From Favolaschia claudopus (taxonomy: Eukaryota; Basidiomycota; Agaricomycetes; Agaricales; Mycenaceae): a DNA stretch of 64,000 nt. Within the stretch, counting starts at the first letter, position 1, and every line of letters starts with the position of its first letter. The notes beneath the pieces are model-generated. The model searched no databases, had not been told where the DNA came from, and was given only the letters and a program-made list of their open reading frames with translations. The stretch spans positions 868,001 to 932,000 of the forward strand of contig JAWWNJ010000090.1 of assembly GCA_037176885.1 (NCBI GenBank). The letters run 5' to 3'. The position numbers and the translations under genes were made by a program. Below, one piece after another: positions 11,468 through 23,500 of the stretch.

Positions 11468-11958
11468 CTAGAGATATGAGATCTCGCACTCATACCCGCC
11501 AAAGCCGTCGCTGGACCAACAATTCATTCAGATTCGAGGGACTGGAGGTATGGCCACTCACCCGTTGAGGGAGCAGTACGAGTCCGGGGTTGCGATGACC
11601 GCGAGGATGTTGTTGACGTATGTCTCGACATCGACGCCTCCGCAGTTTTGCGTGCTGGGGTGTGTTGCAATTGAATCGCTGAAAGAAGAGGAGGGAGCAC
11701 AACGCACCTCTTTGCCCCGTAGTGGGTCGTCAGGAACGTCGGGTCCGCTAAAATGAAACGAATAAGTCAGATACTGTGTGACCCGACAAAACGCGAATGA
11801 AGTGGCAGCAACTCACCGACACGAATACGGTCTTGCATTTCCACAATCAGGTCATTTATGCCGGACCAGCGCGTCACGCAGGTGGTCTCTGTCTGTCGTG
11901 GGACGGAGATGGCGACGGCGGTGGTCGCGGCGGCCAGGAGGAAAGAAAGGAACTGCAT
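11468..11958 (-). CDS. Small secreted cysteine-containing protein
   Basis: No family is recognised. The hand-spliced model has four exons (11958-11817, 11747-11708, 11654-11562, 11510-11468), giving about 105 residues. All splice sites are GT-AG and the introns are 50-70 bases. The N-terminus is a clear signal peptide (MQFLSFLLAAATTAVAISVP) and the mature part has four cysteines (ETTC, QNCGG, DSYC, YECE). Small size, secretion and paired cysteines fit the small-secreted-protein class of fungi. The alternative is an earlier stop at 11558 if the last intron is retained. It runs convergently towards RCY1, about 200 bases away. Confidence 0.6.
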
Positions 11959-12665
11959 TGGAAGGAGAGGCAGGGGAGCGTAGAGCAATACAAGGAGAGG
12001 AGAAGAGAAAGGGCGGGGGGTTGGTGCACGTCAAAGGTGGGCAGCTTTGTACTCGCAATAAGCGCCCATTGTGATGATCGGAGGGGCGCCAAGCAGATAT
12101 CGCGGGCATGTGCAGTGCATGTGCCCGTGTCGGTATTAGGCTTGGCAAAGTTCGAGTCAAAAGCTCAACGGCAGATATAGAAATTCGAGTCATCCGACAG
12201 TGCAGCTGTAGCCCAAGTTCGTCGAAAGTGGAAGCTACAACACACCGAACAGAGGGCGCCCTAGTTTTCTGGCTGCGCAAGTGCTCCGAACCGCTTTGAG
12301 GCTGAAGATTAATTTGTCTAGTAAACGGATTTGAAGCGTCGATTATCCAATGTCACTGTCAGTGTTATCCGAGGTGTAGTTTGACTCTATTAGTGTCAAC
12401 GGCCAGAGGGCGGCCCCGCCTGCTCAAACTCTGGAACCGCGCTTCGCTTGGTGCGTAACGCTTTCTGGCTTGAAGTTGGCATGGAAAGGCTCGTTTCCCA
12501 GCAGCGTCTGGCCCACAACCAGAGATCGATGCGGACACTTGAAGTTGCCTTGAAGAGACTTGATTGAGTTGAAAAAAAAGAGACCCAAAGACTGGTGATG
12601 TCATTGACAGCTTATGTCATCGGGCCAGATTTTTTGATGGCAAAACAACTCTATCCGCAACCACG
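11959..12665. other. Intergenic region between the secreted protein and an F-box gene
   Basis: This gap separates divergently transcribed genes and should hold both promoters. No open frame with family resemblance was seen. A purine-rich tract lies at 11935-12015. Confidence 0.4.
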
Positions 12666-13565
12666 ATGAGTCTCCTCAGAGACGCCCTGCGGTCCAACGT
12701 CCCCGACTCTGCCGCCCTCGAGAGGCGCCTCAGCAAAGTCGCAATCAAAGCAGCCCAAGGATCTTTATCTGATGAATCCGACGATGAGCTAGTCAACGTC
12801 GTGAGTCACTTTGGCCCATATCTCTCCACATCTCCCGACTCATCTTCGCTCTCACAAGGTATCGTTACCTGGCACCCCAGCCCGCACACGCCCTCCTTCC
12901 CCCACACGCAGTGGCGCTGCGGGTCGCCCGGTTCCCAAACCATTACACTTATCATCGCACCGCGATCCCCTGAAGGCTTTGCCCACCGAGATTTCTCAGC
13001 GTGTGTTTAGAGAACTATCCGTTAAGGATCTTGCCAAATGTGCCCTTGTCTCCAAGAAATGGAGTAGAAGCCAGACGATAAATTATGGTCGGTTCGGTTG
13101 ATCTAACGAGACGACCCGAAGGCTCATCATCGCATAGTCTGGTTCCAACATTATAGAAACGAGAATTTCCACGATGACAGCTTACCCCCGGGTAAATGGA
13201 CGAAGCGAGAGTCAAAGCAGAATTGGGTACGTACAGTTTTCTCGTCCTGTATCGCAATTAATTCGCTGACTTGTCGGCAGCGCGTTATGCATCTGCAGAT
13301 TACTGCCGATCAACGATCCCCGACCAGTGTGGCCGGTTTCACGCGTGCTTCGGGTTATACATCCCCCTCAATGTCTGGCGCTCAGACACCTAGAGAAATC
13401 AAGGAAGAGAAATGGAGGCAGGAAGCGGAGACAACTGCGCCAGGAAAGATTGAAATGCGCAGCATGTACAAGGAGCTCAATGGACGCAAGTCGAAGGAGA
13501 AGAGCAAGTGGGGGAGCTCTGGAGTTCGCGACAAGGGTGGTTGGAGCGGCGACGGAGATTATTAA
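12666..13565 (+). CDS. F-box domain protein
   Basis: Four exons join in frame: DDELVNV to VSLPGTPARTRPP, QTINY to VWFQHYRNENF, and QNW to RVMHLQI. The F-box is at about residues 70-110 (LKALPTEISQRVFRELSVKDLAKCALVSKKW). The region after it is basic and serine-rich and ends with MYKELNGRKSKEKSKW...GDY. F-box proteins bring substrates to SCF ubiquitin ligases. Here there are no WD40 or LRR repeats to indicate the substrate. Length is about 230 residues. The start is the first ATG of the opening exon. Confidence 0.75.
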
Positions 13566-13823
13566 TTTTGCGCCAGTCTCTGCCGAGTTGGTCCTGCTGG
13601 TCGACCTCAGACACGAAATTATGTGGATCAGATGTATTTGTAGCATTATCAGCAGGCAAGCTGCCATGCTCAATTTTGACCGATGTTCCTCGAAAAAGGT
13701 TGAGAAAGCACTGCGAATCAGTCATTATGATGCCGTTCCAGTGCGCGACGCGTCGCGTCACACCGTGACAAGGTTGGCCAGTGGTTGACCTTCTCCCCTT
13801 CTCGACCTCACACCTTCGTTGCA

Positions 13824-14853
13824 ATGGCGGCAGAGGCTGGGGGCAGGACCATCATCTCATACGACGATATCACTCTACCCTACAGTCAACCGGACCCCTC
13901 TCCTTCTCGCCCTTCAGGCAGCACACCCTCTGGCCCTTCTCAATCAAAGAAACGCAAATGGTCTAACCGTAAGTCGGGTCAGTCCCAGGCCAATAAAAAC
14001 AACAAGGCAGCCAATGGGAGTAGCAATCCGGTCGAAAAGGAGGCAGACGGCGATGAAGATGAAGATGCCGATAGTCGATACCTTACTCAGGAGGAAATCT
14101 GGGATGACTCTGCGCTGATCGATGCTTGGAACGCTGCGACAGAGGAGTATGAAGTATGTATATTATTTTTCTTCTTTTCGTACTTTTCTCACTCCGCTGA
14201 GCAGGCTATGAATGGCCCTGATAAAGGGTGGAAGAATGAACCTGTCCACAAGTCCCCGTTGTATGTATTATTTTCTTTTCCTCTCATTGGTATATTTAAC
14301 AACCTTCAATCTTTTCTTCGTTTCAGATGGTACAACATTCCCCCGACGAAACCGCCTCCAAAGAAGCAAAAGACGACTGCCGCTGCCAACTCGGGGCCCT
14401 CAGGCGCGAACGCAAACGAAACTGACTCGCAGCCGCTCGATTTTGACACCTTCGTGCCGGACCACGACGCCTCGCTTGCACTGCCCGACCTTCCTTACCC
14501 TGACGGCGCGCCAGACATGGGGTTCGATTACAGCGCAGCCGCGCATCCGCCACCGGGCTTGTCTGTAGCTACGCAAGACGAAGCTTTCGCGCGAGCCCTC
14601 GGTGCGATGTATTGGGGTGGGTACTGGACGGCGGTTTATCATGTGTGTTATCCTTCCGCTCGTGTTGTGTTTTGAGAACTGATTGAGGCGTTTCGTTTTC
14701 GTGTAGTGTCATCGGAGCGCTGCACAAACGAGCGCAGCAAGTGGTGTTGGGGAAAGCGGTACCGCGGAGGACGAAATGGAAGCTGCTGATGACGCTGGGG
14801 AAAATGAAGATGTGGACGAGGACGACGAGGGGTTTGTCTCTACCCAGCGATGA
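13824..14853 (+). CDS. SMN1: Survival motor neuron (SMN) family protein
   Basis: SMN is the core of the complex that loads Sm proteins on spliceosomal snRNAs. Exons 13824-14153, 14205-14260, 14327-14642 and 14707-14853 give 282 residues. The N-terminal Gemin2-binding helix is visible (EEIWDDSALIDAWNAATEEYE). The C-terminal YG box (ALGAMYWGGYWTAVYHC) mediates oligomerisation. A nuclear-localisation-like SKKRKWSNRK lies between the N-terminus and the helix. No Tudor domain is apparent between the two conserved ends, as in other fungal SMN proteins. A short acidic tail follows the YG box. The ATG in GCAATGGCGG was chosen because upstream in-frame codons lack ATG. Confidence 0.88.
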
Positions 14854-15389
14854 TACGGAAATATCCATTTGGTAGGTTCAATCTAAATACTTCGTTCCCT
14901 GACATCGGCGATGTCTGGATAGGTGCCAGGACGTTCTCGCATCAACATGTCTCATTCTCTTCCTTCCCCATAATCCAATCGAATTATTGACACCAGCGAA
15001 ACCAAAGCGAAATGAGATCCGGGATGTCGACGTGGTGACACGCCAGTTCCCTCCTTGCATGTTGAACACGATCTTCAGAATATTGCATTGGTCATGGCGG
15101 CATCGGAATCTGAATACGAGACGTTGAGTTGCGCTGCGTATGCTCACATTTTCCGCTAGCATACGTTCGTTCCCTTTCCGATGTAAACAGGTAAGCTAGA
15201 CAAGGTTAGTTCTGTCGATCATTTGCAGCGAAAAATTGCAGTAACGCAAAGCCTATAGAAAACCCACCCCGCGCTTCTAACTCGAAAGGCCAAGAATCAT
15301 ACATTCTCAAGTCCCATAGTGAGCATATTTCGTGGCTTCTGAATCCACTACTTACACTCTCGAACACTGACACCCGTAGTTACCAAAAT
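14854..15389. other. Intergenic region between convergent SMN and WD40 genes
   Basis: Roughly 540 bases between two convergent genes. No coding potential or RNA gene was recognised. Confidence 0.4.
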
Positions 15390-16107
15390 TCAATCAATCC
15401 TCCACATCCCTATCCCCGGACCACCTCGAACAGCACCTACCAACATTGTTCCCTGCTTCGACACCTGAAACTCCAGAACAATTCTTTCATCGGACTCCCA
15501 CTCCACATTATCAGCAGCTCTATATCCAAAAAAACCGACCCTCATCGGAACAGAACAAGAGATCACCTCGGGATGTGTATTGCACACCGAAGGTTTCAAA
15601 ACACTCCGGTTCGCGCGCGCCGATGTGGCAATTTTGTGTAGGCTCTCCTGACCGAGTTTCGAAAATATGAAGTGACCCGCCCCATGCGCCGGTTGCAAGG
15701 TGAAGATCATCGGGAGAGAACGCGATGGTGCGGGCCACATGATCCAATGGGCCCAATGTGTGAAGCAGCTCGCCGGTTTCTACGCGCCAGATGCGGACGT
15801 TCTTGGCTGCCGCAGCGACGAGCGCGCCGTCTACAGGAAACGCGCCACCCCAGCTCTGTTTGCCGTTTTCAAATACATGGATCGCTTCATCGGTGACTTC
15901 CAAGCGCGTTGGAGAAGGTCGCCTGGGGGTACCAGAGACTTGGTTATTTTCGTGATGATAAAATGGCTTTAATTGTATAAGGTTGCGGACTCGCTCGGGA
16001 ACGCTATCAAGCGAAGTGCGCTTAGTGTTCACGTTGGCGACCGTAGTCGAATGCGTCCATTTTGCGCCAGAAAACAGATCGGTGCCGTGGTCGTCGTCGT
16101 CAGTATA
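15390..16107 (-). CDS. WD40-repeat protein, fragmentary or of uncertain structure
   Basis: An open frame from 16107 carries WD40-type blades: GTDLFSGAKW, DGALVAAAAKNVRIWRVETG, and FSPDDLHLATGAWGGSLHIFE. Only about four blades are present, fewer than a full propeller. The frame stops at 15520, just after a run of seven T (minus strand; A7 at 15528-15534). The WD-like sequence then continues in another frame to 15390 (ESDERIVLEFQVSKQGTMLV ... GMWRID). Either a homopolymer frameshift or a roughly 70-base intron ending in TATAGAG would connect the two. No ATG opens the frame. A preceding exon near 16200-16286 (GLPDGARVIEKGKDVLR) can be spliced in phase but also lacks an ATG. This is a WD40 family member, possibly a pseudogene. 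Confidence 0.5.
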
Positions 16108-16423
16108 CTAGTTTGATGTTGTAGGTCCTTGTAGGGACGCGAAATTTGAAAATCAAATGATCGACTGGGTTGAATCTGTACAATGATAGTACAACGATGA
16201 ATCAAGTTCATGAAACCTACTCTCAGAACATCCTTGCCCTTCTCGATGACTCTGGCCCCGTCGGGTAGACCGCTGGTGGACTCCACTCGACTCGACTGGC
16301 CAAAAAATTACCGAAAATGTCACGTGGCCGAGAATCGCCCCATTTCTATTTTTTTGAAGAAAGTGGTTCCACCACTTTTGATAGAAAAGCGGTAAGCGAG
16401 TGGTTGACTTGTCTCCCACCACC

Positions 16424-17589
16424 ATGTCCCATAACGCCACCTCCGCTGCTTTCTACCCACCAGACCTCGACTTCACTTCACTTTCATGGGTCGAGAAGCA
16501 ATGGATGAACTGGTACATCTACATCGGCAACCCTGTCCTCGCCACCGGCCTCATGAGTTTATTGATGCATGAGGTGCGTAAAATCTCATTGGGGCTCGCT
16601 CGAGTATGTGTTAACATCCTCCAGCTCGTTTACTTTGGCCGTTGCATTCCATGGGTTATTATCGACGCCATACCTTACTTCCGCCGCTGGAAGCTTCAGC
16701 CAGGCAAAATTCCCACCCCGAAAGAGCAATGGGAATGCACCAAGCAGGTTTTATTCTCCCACTTCATGGTCGAGCTCCCTGTAGTGAGTTTCCTGTCCTC
16801 GAGCTTCCAGTGCCGGCGCTAATTGAAACCCGAAAGATCTGGCTCTTCCACCCAATGGCGGAGGCATTCGGCATGAGGACCTACCAGGTTCCTCTACCGG
16901 GTTTCAAGGAATGGGCACCTCAAGTCGCGTTCTTCTTCTTCTTCGAGGACATGTACCACTACTTCATGCACCAAGCCCTCCACTACGGCCCGCTGTACAA
17001 GCACATCCACAAGATTCACCACAAGTACTCTGCGCCGTTTGGCCTCGCAGCCGAGTACGCTCATCCTGCGGAGGTGGCAATGTTGGGCACCGGAACCATC
17101 GGCGGTCCCATTCTATACTGTATCCTCACTTTCTACGGCGCCTTCTCCGCCAATCTCCACATCTTCTCCATGTATATCTGGATCACTCTCCGCCTCTTCC
17201 AGGCCATTGACGCGCACAGCGGTTACGGTGAGTTCAACTTCGTTCTCGTTTCCCCTGCTTTCGCTGACGATTATTGCTCGTTAGACTTCCCCTGGTCGCT
17301 GCAGCACTGGCTGCCGTTCTGGTCCGGCGCTGAGCACCACGACTTCCACCACATGGCGTTCACGAACAACTTCAGCACGTCTTTCCGGTGGTGGGATCGT
17401 GTCCTTGGCACCGATGACAAGTACCGCGCCTACCGCAAGCGTGTCCAGGCTGCCAAGGCCGCGAAAAAGAATGCGTCGAAGGAGGAGCTCGACCAGATGG
17501 AGCAGAAGCTTATGGCAGAGTTCGAAGCCGATGGCTTGCGTGCGGAGGCGGAAGTCCTGAGGGCGACGGAGAAACAAAAAACTCAATAG
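16424..17589 (+). CDS. ERG25: C-4 methylsterol oxidase (ERG25)
   Basis: Endoplasmic reticulum di-iron oxygenase removing the C-4 methyl groups in ergosterol synthesis. Exons 16424-16573, 16625-16783, 16837-17227 and 17285-17589 give 334 residues. The three histidine clusters of the sterol desaturase/hydroxylase family are present: MYHYFMHQALH, HIHKIHHKY and EHHDFHH. They lie among hydrophobic segments (WYIYIGNPVLATGLMSLL; QVAFFFFFEDM). The C-terminal 60 residues form a charged, Lys/Glu-rich helix. Length matches fungal Erg25. Confidence in both the family and the splice sites is high. Confidence 0.92.
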
Positions 17590-18403
17590 ACGATACAGAC
17601 ATAGATAGACTTGCAACAAGTTTTTGTACTTATTCATACATATAATTCACGCCATGGAACCATACAAACTACCATACAAACGACGAGTTGTACTTTTCAG
17701 AGGGGATCGTGCGCAGCAGCAGCTCCTCTCACCGCACTCTACCGCACTGTTACAGTGTTACTGACAAGCGACTCGGATGGCGACTTTGCCGAGGTTTGTC
17801 ATATGGTATCCTCCACTCGCTCTTTGCTCCCACCATAGCACTCTTGGATATCGCGTTCAACGCGCTCTCGTACAGTTCTGTGGTTCTCTGCTCAATCTCT
17901 GCCGCCACCGTTTGGTCTACATGCTAACGGTCGACCCACTGTGACCACCGCCTCAGTTTTGAACCTGCGACAATGTCACAAAAACCGACAGTACTGTCAA
18001 TGACAGTGTCATGGATGGGTTATGCTGTATGCGAAGAATCAATAGATCACGGAATTCCATGAATGCAACGAACTGAAGGAGACGCGACGCCGCCGCGCTG
18101 ACACGTGAAGGCGAACTTTCCATTTTCCGGGACTTCTCTGCCGCCTTTCAGGTTGTTCTCTCTTTCATGCCAATGGATGCGTCGAAGGTCTTTTGTCATT
18201 GACCTTCATATTTCTGGGTTTAAGAAAAACGTGCGATAATTGTCTCGACTGGGAATAGCGCTGACATTGGAAGTCTGTCGAACGTCGACGGACGTCCTCG
18301 TGGAAGGCTCTCTTTGCCTGCTTCACTCCAGCTACGCCCCGGTTTGACTTGGCTGACCCTTAACTTCCTACCACCACTTTGATCGCCACAATCCTCCATT
18401 ATC
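17590..18403. other. Intergenic region downstream of ERG25
   Basis: No gene recognised across about 800 bases. The 3' part should contain the promoter of the first DUF1868 gene. A short CACTGTTACAGTGTTACTG near-palindromic patch lies at 17744-17762. Confidence 0.4.
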
Positions 18404-19157
18404 ATGAGCTCGGCCGAGAAAATTGCAGTCGGAGCACAGATACCAGCAGTCCCATCCAAATTCGACCCAGATGGCAATGTGCAGTGCTACCCAGGCATGA
18501 CCTCCTTTCTCGACACATCTCTATCTTGACCTGAGCCTAGGAAATACCATCATCGCCCACCTTTCGCCTTCCACGGAGCCAGAGCTGTATCAATCTATGC
18601 TCAAACTCCACGAAAAGCTCAAATTGAGCCCTCTCAGTCATCTGTATACACTCCTTCCTCCATCCAGTTGGCATATGACTATATTCGAAGGCGTATGCGA
18701 TCAAGTCCGCATCCCGAGTCGATGGCCTGACGATCTTTCCATCGACGCTTTGCTCGAAGAATGTACCTCCCTCTTTTCACATAAACTGTCTTCCTTCGAC
18801 CTCCAATGCGATCCTCCATATCGCATGTCAATAACCGGGTTTGACCCGTTGGTAGTTGGCATTGGAATTCATATCGAACCTCGCACTGGGGAGGAGAACG
18901 CGAGACTCAGGGAATTGCGAGATCGACTCTCGCCTCTTCTGCACATTCGCTCCCAGGACCATGCGACATATGTCCTCCATTTCACTATGGCCTATCTGCT
19001 GAGGATCTTAACGGAAGAGCAAGACATGGAAATAAACAACCTGTTGATGGATCACTTCGTCGAAATGCCCAAGTTGTTTAGCCTTGGTGCACCCGAGTTC
19101 TGCGCGTTTGATGACATGTTCGCTTTCAAGCGGCTTCTCTATCTGAAGAATCAGTAA
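18404..19157 (+). CDS. DUF1868 2H-phosphoesterase-like protein, cytosolic form (copy 1)
   Basis: Member of the 2H phosphoesterase superfamily (DUF1868 / LigT-like). This fold cleaves cyclic phosphodiesters; the substrate here is unknown. Two exons (18404-18494, 18541-19157) give 235 residues. The paired catalytic motifs are H-M-T at about residue 75 (SSWHMTIFEG) and H-F-T at about residue 177 (VLHFTMAY). Other family signatures are WPDDLSIDALLEEC and LRDRLSPLLHIR. The N-terminus (MSSAEKIAV) has no membrane segment, unlike the two paralogues in the window. The 46-base intron starts with GC rather than GT. Copy 2 lies tail-to-tail about 100 bases away. Confidence 0.85.
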
Positions 19158-19254
19158 GGAAGCCAGAGCGTGCATCGAGGTTCATTGATACAATATTTGC
19201 TATGTTTTTCGACCTTTGTATCTGATCCTTTGTAATTTAACAGACAGCCTGTCA

Positions 19255-20066
19255 TTATTCTTGGTCTTTCAAGTACAAAAGAGGTTCAAACGCAAACATG
19301 TCTTCAAATTTACAAAATTCGGGAGCACCTAGCTCGAACTGGTTCGGCATCTCTTTCTTGAAATGGTCCATCAAGAGCTCGGTCAATTCAGTATCCTGCT
19401 CCTCCCTCAAATACCTCAACTTGTAAGCAAGACTGAGATGAAAGCCATAAGTATCGTGCTCCCGTGCACGAATATGCAGCAGCTCCGACAGCCGGTCCCT
19501 CAGGTCCCGCAGTCTCGAGTTCTCTTGTGGTGTGGATGGTTGGAGATCTAAAGTGATACCGGCCACCTGCTTTTGGAAGCCGAGGATAGAGAGCTTGTAC
19601 GGCGGAGCACACCGAAGGTCGAAGGAAGATAGTTTGCGCTCGTACAGAGAGTGGCATTGCGCGAGCGAAGCATTGAGAGGCAAGTCGTCCGGCCACCGGC
19701 CGGGAACGCGCACTTTGTCCAACACACCCTCGAATAGCGTCATATGCCAACTGGATGGAGGGAGAAGAGCATAAAGATGATGGAGATGGCTGCCCTTCAG
19801 TTTGTCGTGCAGTCTGCGTAGTGAGCGGTGCAGCTCTGAAGAATGAGACAAATGTGCAATGACTGTGTTGCCCGGAAAATGCTGCACATTTCCTTCTGCG
19901 TCGAACTTGTCAGGAACCCCGGGTGGAATCTGGGTTCCTGGAAATTCGGCAGCTCGAGTCTCGGTGTCATAGCGTAGTGGAAGCAATAGACGCCGAGCGA
20001 GACAACGAGGATCAGGCAAATGTTTCTGAGAGTGAAGTGAGAGCCCGGGGCTTTTGCTGCCGACAT
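19255..20066 (-). CDS. DUF1868 2H-phosphoesterase-like protein, membrane-anchored form (copy 2)
   Basis: Close paralogue of the neighbouring convergent gene. Motifs are SSWHMTLFEG and YGFHLSLAY (H-x-T and H-x-S), with WPDDLPLNASLAQC and LRDRLSELLHIR. The ATG at 20066 opens a hydrophobic signal-anchor (RNICLILVVSLGVYCFHYAM), but that frame must shift to reach the catalytic frame (PPGVPDKFDAEGN). A 62-base GT-AG intron at 19930-19991, phase 0 on both sides, makes the connection and gives about 249 residues. Its donor (GGC/GTCTAT) is weak, so a one-base frameshift near 19940 is the alternative. The catalytic portion is uninterrupted and lacks the GC-AG intron of copy 1. Confidence 0.75.
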
Positions 20067-20503
20067 TGCCACAAAGAAATGCGTCGCCAGAGCGTCTGTT
20101 CACGAAAGTGAGTCGTCTGAGGTTCACGCAGACCAAACAACATGCAAACCTCAACTTTCAAGAGATATCGTTACAAATTGATTGAGCAGGTTCGTCAATG
20201 GTAAACTCCGAGCAATATCTGCACTGGTGAATGTGCAATGGGTGGAAGAAACGCACGTACCCACACTAAGTCTAAGTAGAAGCAGTCCCTCCCGTTCAGG
20301 TGCCGTATTAATGGAACTCGTTGATGGATACCTTTCCAGACCCTTCCTCGCACGTTCGTTCGCTCTTTCAGCGAGAGCGAGAACGACTCTGAGGGAATGG
20401 CAGCTGGATATCGGTTCAGTTTCGCGACGCACGATATGCTGCATTTGCACGATGTAGTGGAGGTTTGCCGATTTCGGCACAGCCACCATAAGGTCAGAAG
20501 TTT
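20067..20503. other. Intergenic region between DUF1868 copy 2 and CHL1
   Basis: About 440 bases between two minus-strand genes. No gene was recognised. It presumably holds the promoter of copy 2. Confidence 0.35.
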
Positions 20504-23500
20504 TCAAATCTTTTTATTCTTATAGAAGGAACCAAGTTCCCGAATTACTTGTCCGAAACTATCAGGGACGACCATGTTACCTCCGATCCAGCTCGGAAGC
20601 TTAGCGCGAATTGAAGCAGAACCATAACGCTCGTCCATTAGAATTAAGGACGCCCAATCCGCTCGGTGACGGATTGCTCGACCTACGAAATGGCGGGTCA
20701 AACAAGATCATGAAACGAGGAACCTCGAGACCCACCTATGCTTTGGTTGACCGCATTCATGCACATGTTCTCATAAAGCTCTGCCGAAGCGTCTTTCTGG
20801 CCTGGTGGACGTTTGGCTCCCCGCTTCTCCTCCAACTCCTTCACATACTTCATGCGCTCGCGTAGTTCTGGAGAGCCGAGATTAGCAAAGGGTAGTCCGA
20901 CTATGACTACTGCTCGAGCAAGATCGTCGGCGAAATTGAGTCCTTCAGACAACTTGGCGCCAATGACGGCAAAGAGCAGGCCACCTTGCGATTTTACCTG
21001 TTAAAGATTTATCGACTTGAGCCACAAGAAAGTCCATGTCTACTCACCAGAGGGTCGGTACTAGTCTCGTGCACCGCCGAGGAATACTCCTGCAACACCT
21101 GTTCGACTTGCGTCGATTGCTCTGGCTCGAAAAACACCTATAGGCATCTTCGTCAGACCGTGTTCGCTGTTGGTGGTTGACCTGTTCACCTTCTTCTTGG
21201 TTTCGAACCGGGTCAAAGCTCCGCTCTTTTGCCAGACAGCCTTGGCTTTGTTCAGGAAGCGATATGACGGAAAGAAGACAATCATGCCCCTGGGCACCAG
21301 GGATGCAAAATTTAGTAGAGTCTGACCGAGCTCTCCGATCTATGAATGATTCAATAAGCTGGGCGAATCTGGCAGCCTCTGTCTTACAACAGCTTCGTCT
21401 TCCTGTTTTCCAGCTTTGTAATCCAGAGCTCCTCGGGGCCCCTTGCTCACCACAACTGGTAAGAGATTGGATTCTGGTATAATGTGGCCACACGAAAAGC
21501 TGGTGATTTTCTCGGACGGAAGTTGGGTGAACAACTGGTTTATCACGTCCGATATCTGCAAGTAGAGCATGAATGTCCAGCTGCGCTGCGGTAGGCAATT
21601 GACACTCACTGGAGACATCGTTCCTCCGGCCAAGATCACAGACCTAGCGGATTCCACCACTTCTAGGAAATGCGGAGCTGGATTTAACAGCTGATACTTG
21701 ATTTCGACTTCCTCCTGACCGGAGCGATTTTTTACAAGAGACAATGCAACCCGGCCATCTACGAAAGTGAGCCACAGGATGAAGCGTACTAAAAATTAAA
21801 CCGTGCCTTCATTTGTTCCTGCCAAACACAATATGAATGCTTCGACGGCGTGTAGAGGAGGTACAGCTCCTTTTCTTGAACGCAACTTGGGGTCTGAAGC
21901 AATATTGAGTCGCAACAGGTTTATGGAGGGGGACAGGCTACCTGATTGTTCTTCGGCTTTCTTATCGGAATAGCCCGATATTTTTCTTGCGATCTAGAAA
22001 CCGCGTCAATGGAAATATGGCGATGTAAACTAAATCAACAAGTAACCTTGCTCTTCTTCAAATAGGCTTCGATTTCCAACATATTTATGCTAGCAACTTT
22101 GTTCCCCAAGCGATCGAGAAGCTGCGCTGCAGTCATGACCTCGACTTTAGATGAGTCTGCCTTTGAATTGTTGTCCTTCCACTGCAGGGTATACTTTTGA
22201 AGGGCATCCAGAAACAATACTAACCGTTTGAGATGTAACAGATTCCCGGGGTTTAGTTTTGTGCGGAACCGCGTAAGGTAAATGCACACTTGTTGAAACG
22301 AAGTCACAAGGGTCGCAAACGGTAATCGTGCTGTGGACAGCGATAAAAGGGTGGGTATAAGATCTGGGCCGAATTCAATACCCCAGCGTTCGGAAATTCA
22401 AGCAAACGACTAACTATGAGCTTCATCAATGATGACGATTTGATCAGTCAAGTCAATTCCGAGAGCCTCTCTGGCTGTTTTCTGGAGTAGGAGATTGTAC
22501 GGGAGTGTTACGAGCTGCACGCAAAACTACTCAGACTGGCTGGAAACAAAGATATCAAACAGACCTCTGCTTGTGGAATTGCGCGTCTTGACCCAAAATA
22601 GGGGCAGGTCTGGGCAAGGCGACCAACCGAAGCCAGGTCTTCAATATCCTTAGGCGCGGACTGATTGTTCATGAATATCAGCCTACGAGGATGACCTGGC
22701 TGCTTTACCAAAATCTGATCTCGAAAGTCGACCATTCGATAGTCCTCGTCAAGCGGAGGCAAATATTGGCATCGTTTTGTTCCCTTTTCTTAGAAAACAA
22801 CGAATTGAGATAATAGCGTCAATATTGACTTTGATTTACCTTCCAAGAGTTCTCGACATCCCTCGTCCAGATCCCTGCTCTTGGCTCGTACATCGTCATT
22901 GATGCATAGTTGCTTTCGCGACCCCAAAGAAACTGTGCGCGAGTAAATCACCGGCATCTCGTCATCAGTTGAAGATTCATCCGGGGCACCACGCTTCTGG
23001 GGAATGTCAACAGAGTGGCTGCATTGAGCTGGACTTGCAGTGATAGGGGAGAGTTTGAGGCGTTGCAACTCGGGAAGAACTTGCGCAAGCTGGCTGTGTG
23101 TTCTCGACGCGTAGTATATCTTCGTGCAAGTCGGGTCTACTTCTTTGTCAAAAAAAATCTTTTTTGAAGAGTTGCGCTCCATTCTAAATGTCGAGAGTGA
23201 GAAGGACTGGAGGACAGAAACGCGAGACTAACCGAGCCATGAGAGCCCGCACTTCTGGGGAGAAATTATCATCCTCTTCCACCGAATCGGGAAGGAAAAC
23301 GTCGTCTTCGTCTTCGAATTCCAGTGTAGGCATAGCTTGAGATGTTTTCTGGAGTCTCTGAGGTCAGTAGCATATAGACGCCGAAAGCCAGAAGATACAC
23401 ACCTGCTTCTTGTGGACTCGTGAACGAGCCATTCGCTTCATCGCCTCCTCCTTCTTTCTGGCTTCTAAAAGACGATCTTGGTATTCTCGCTCTTCAGCTT

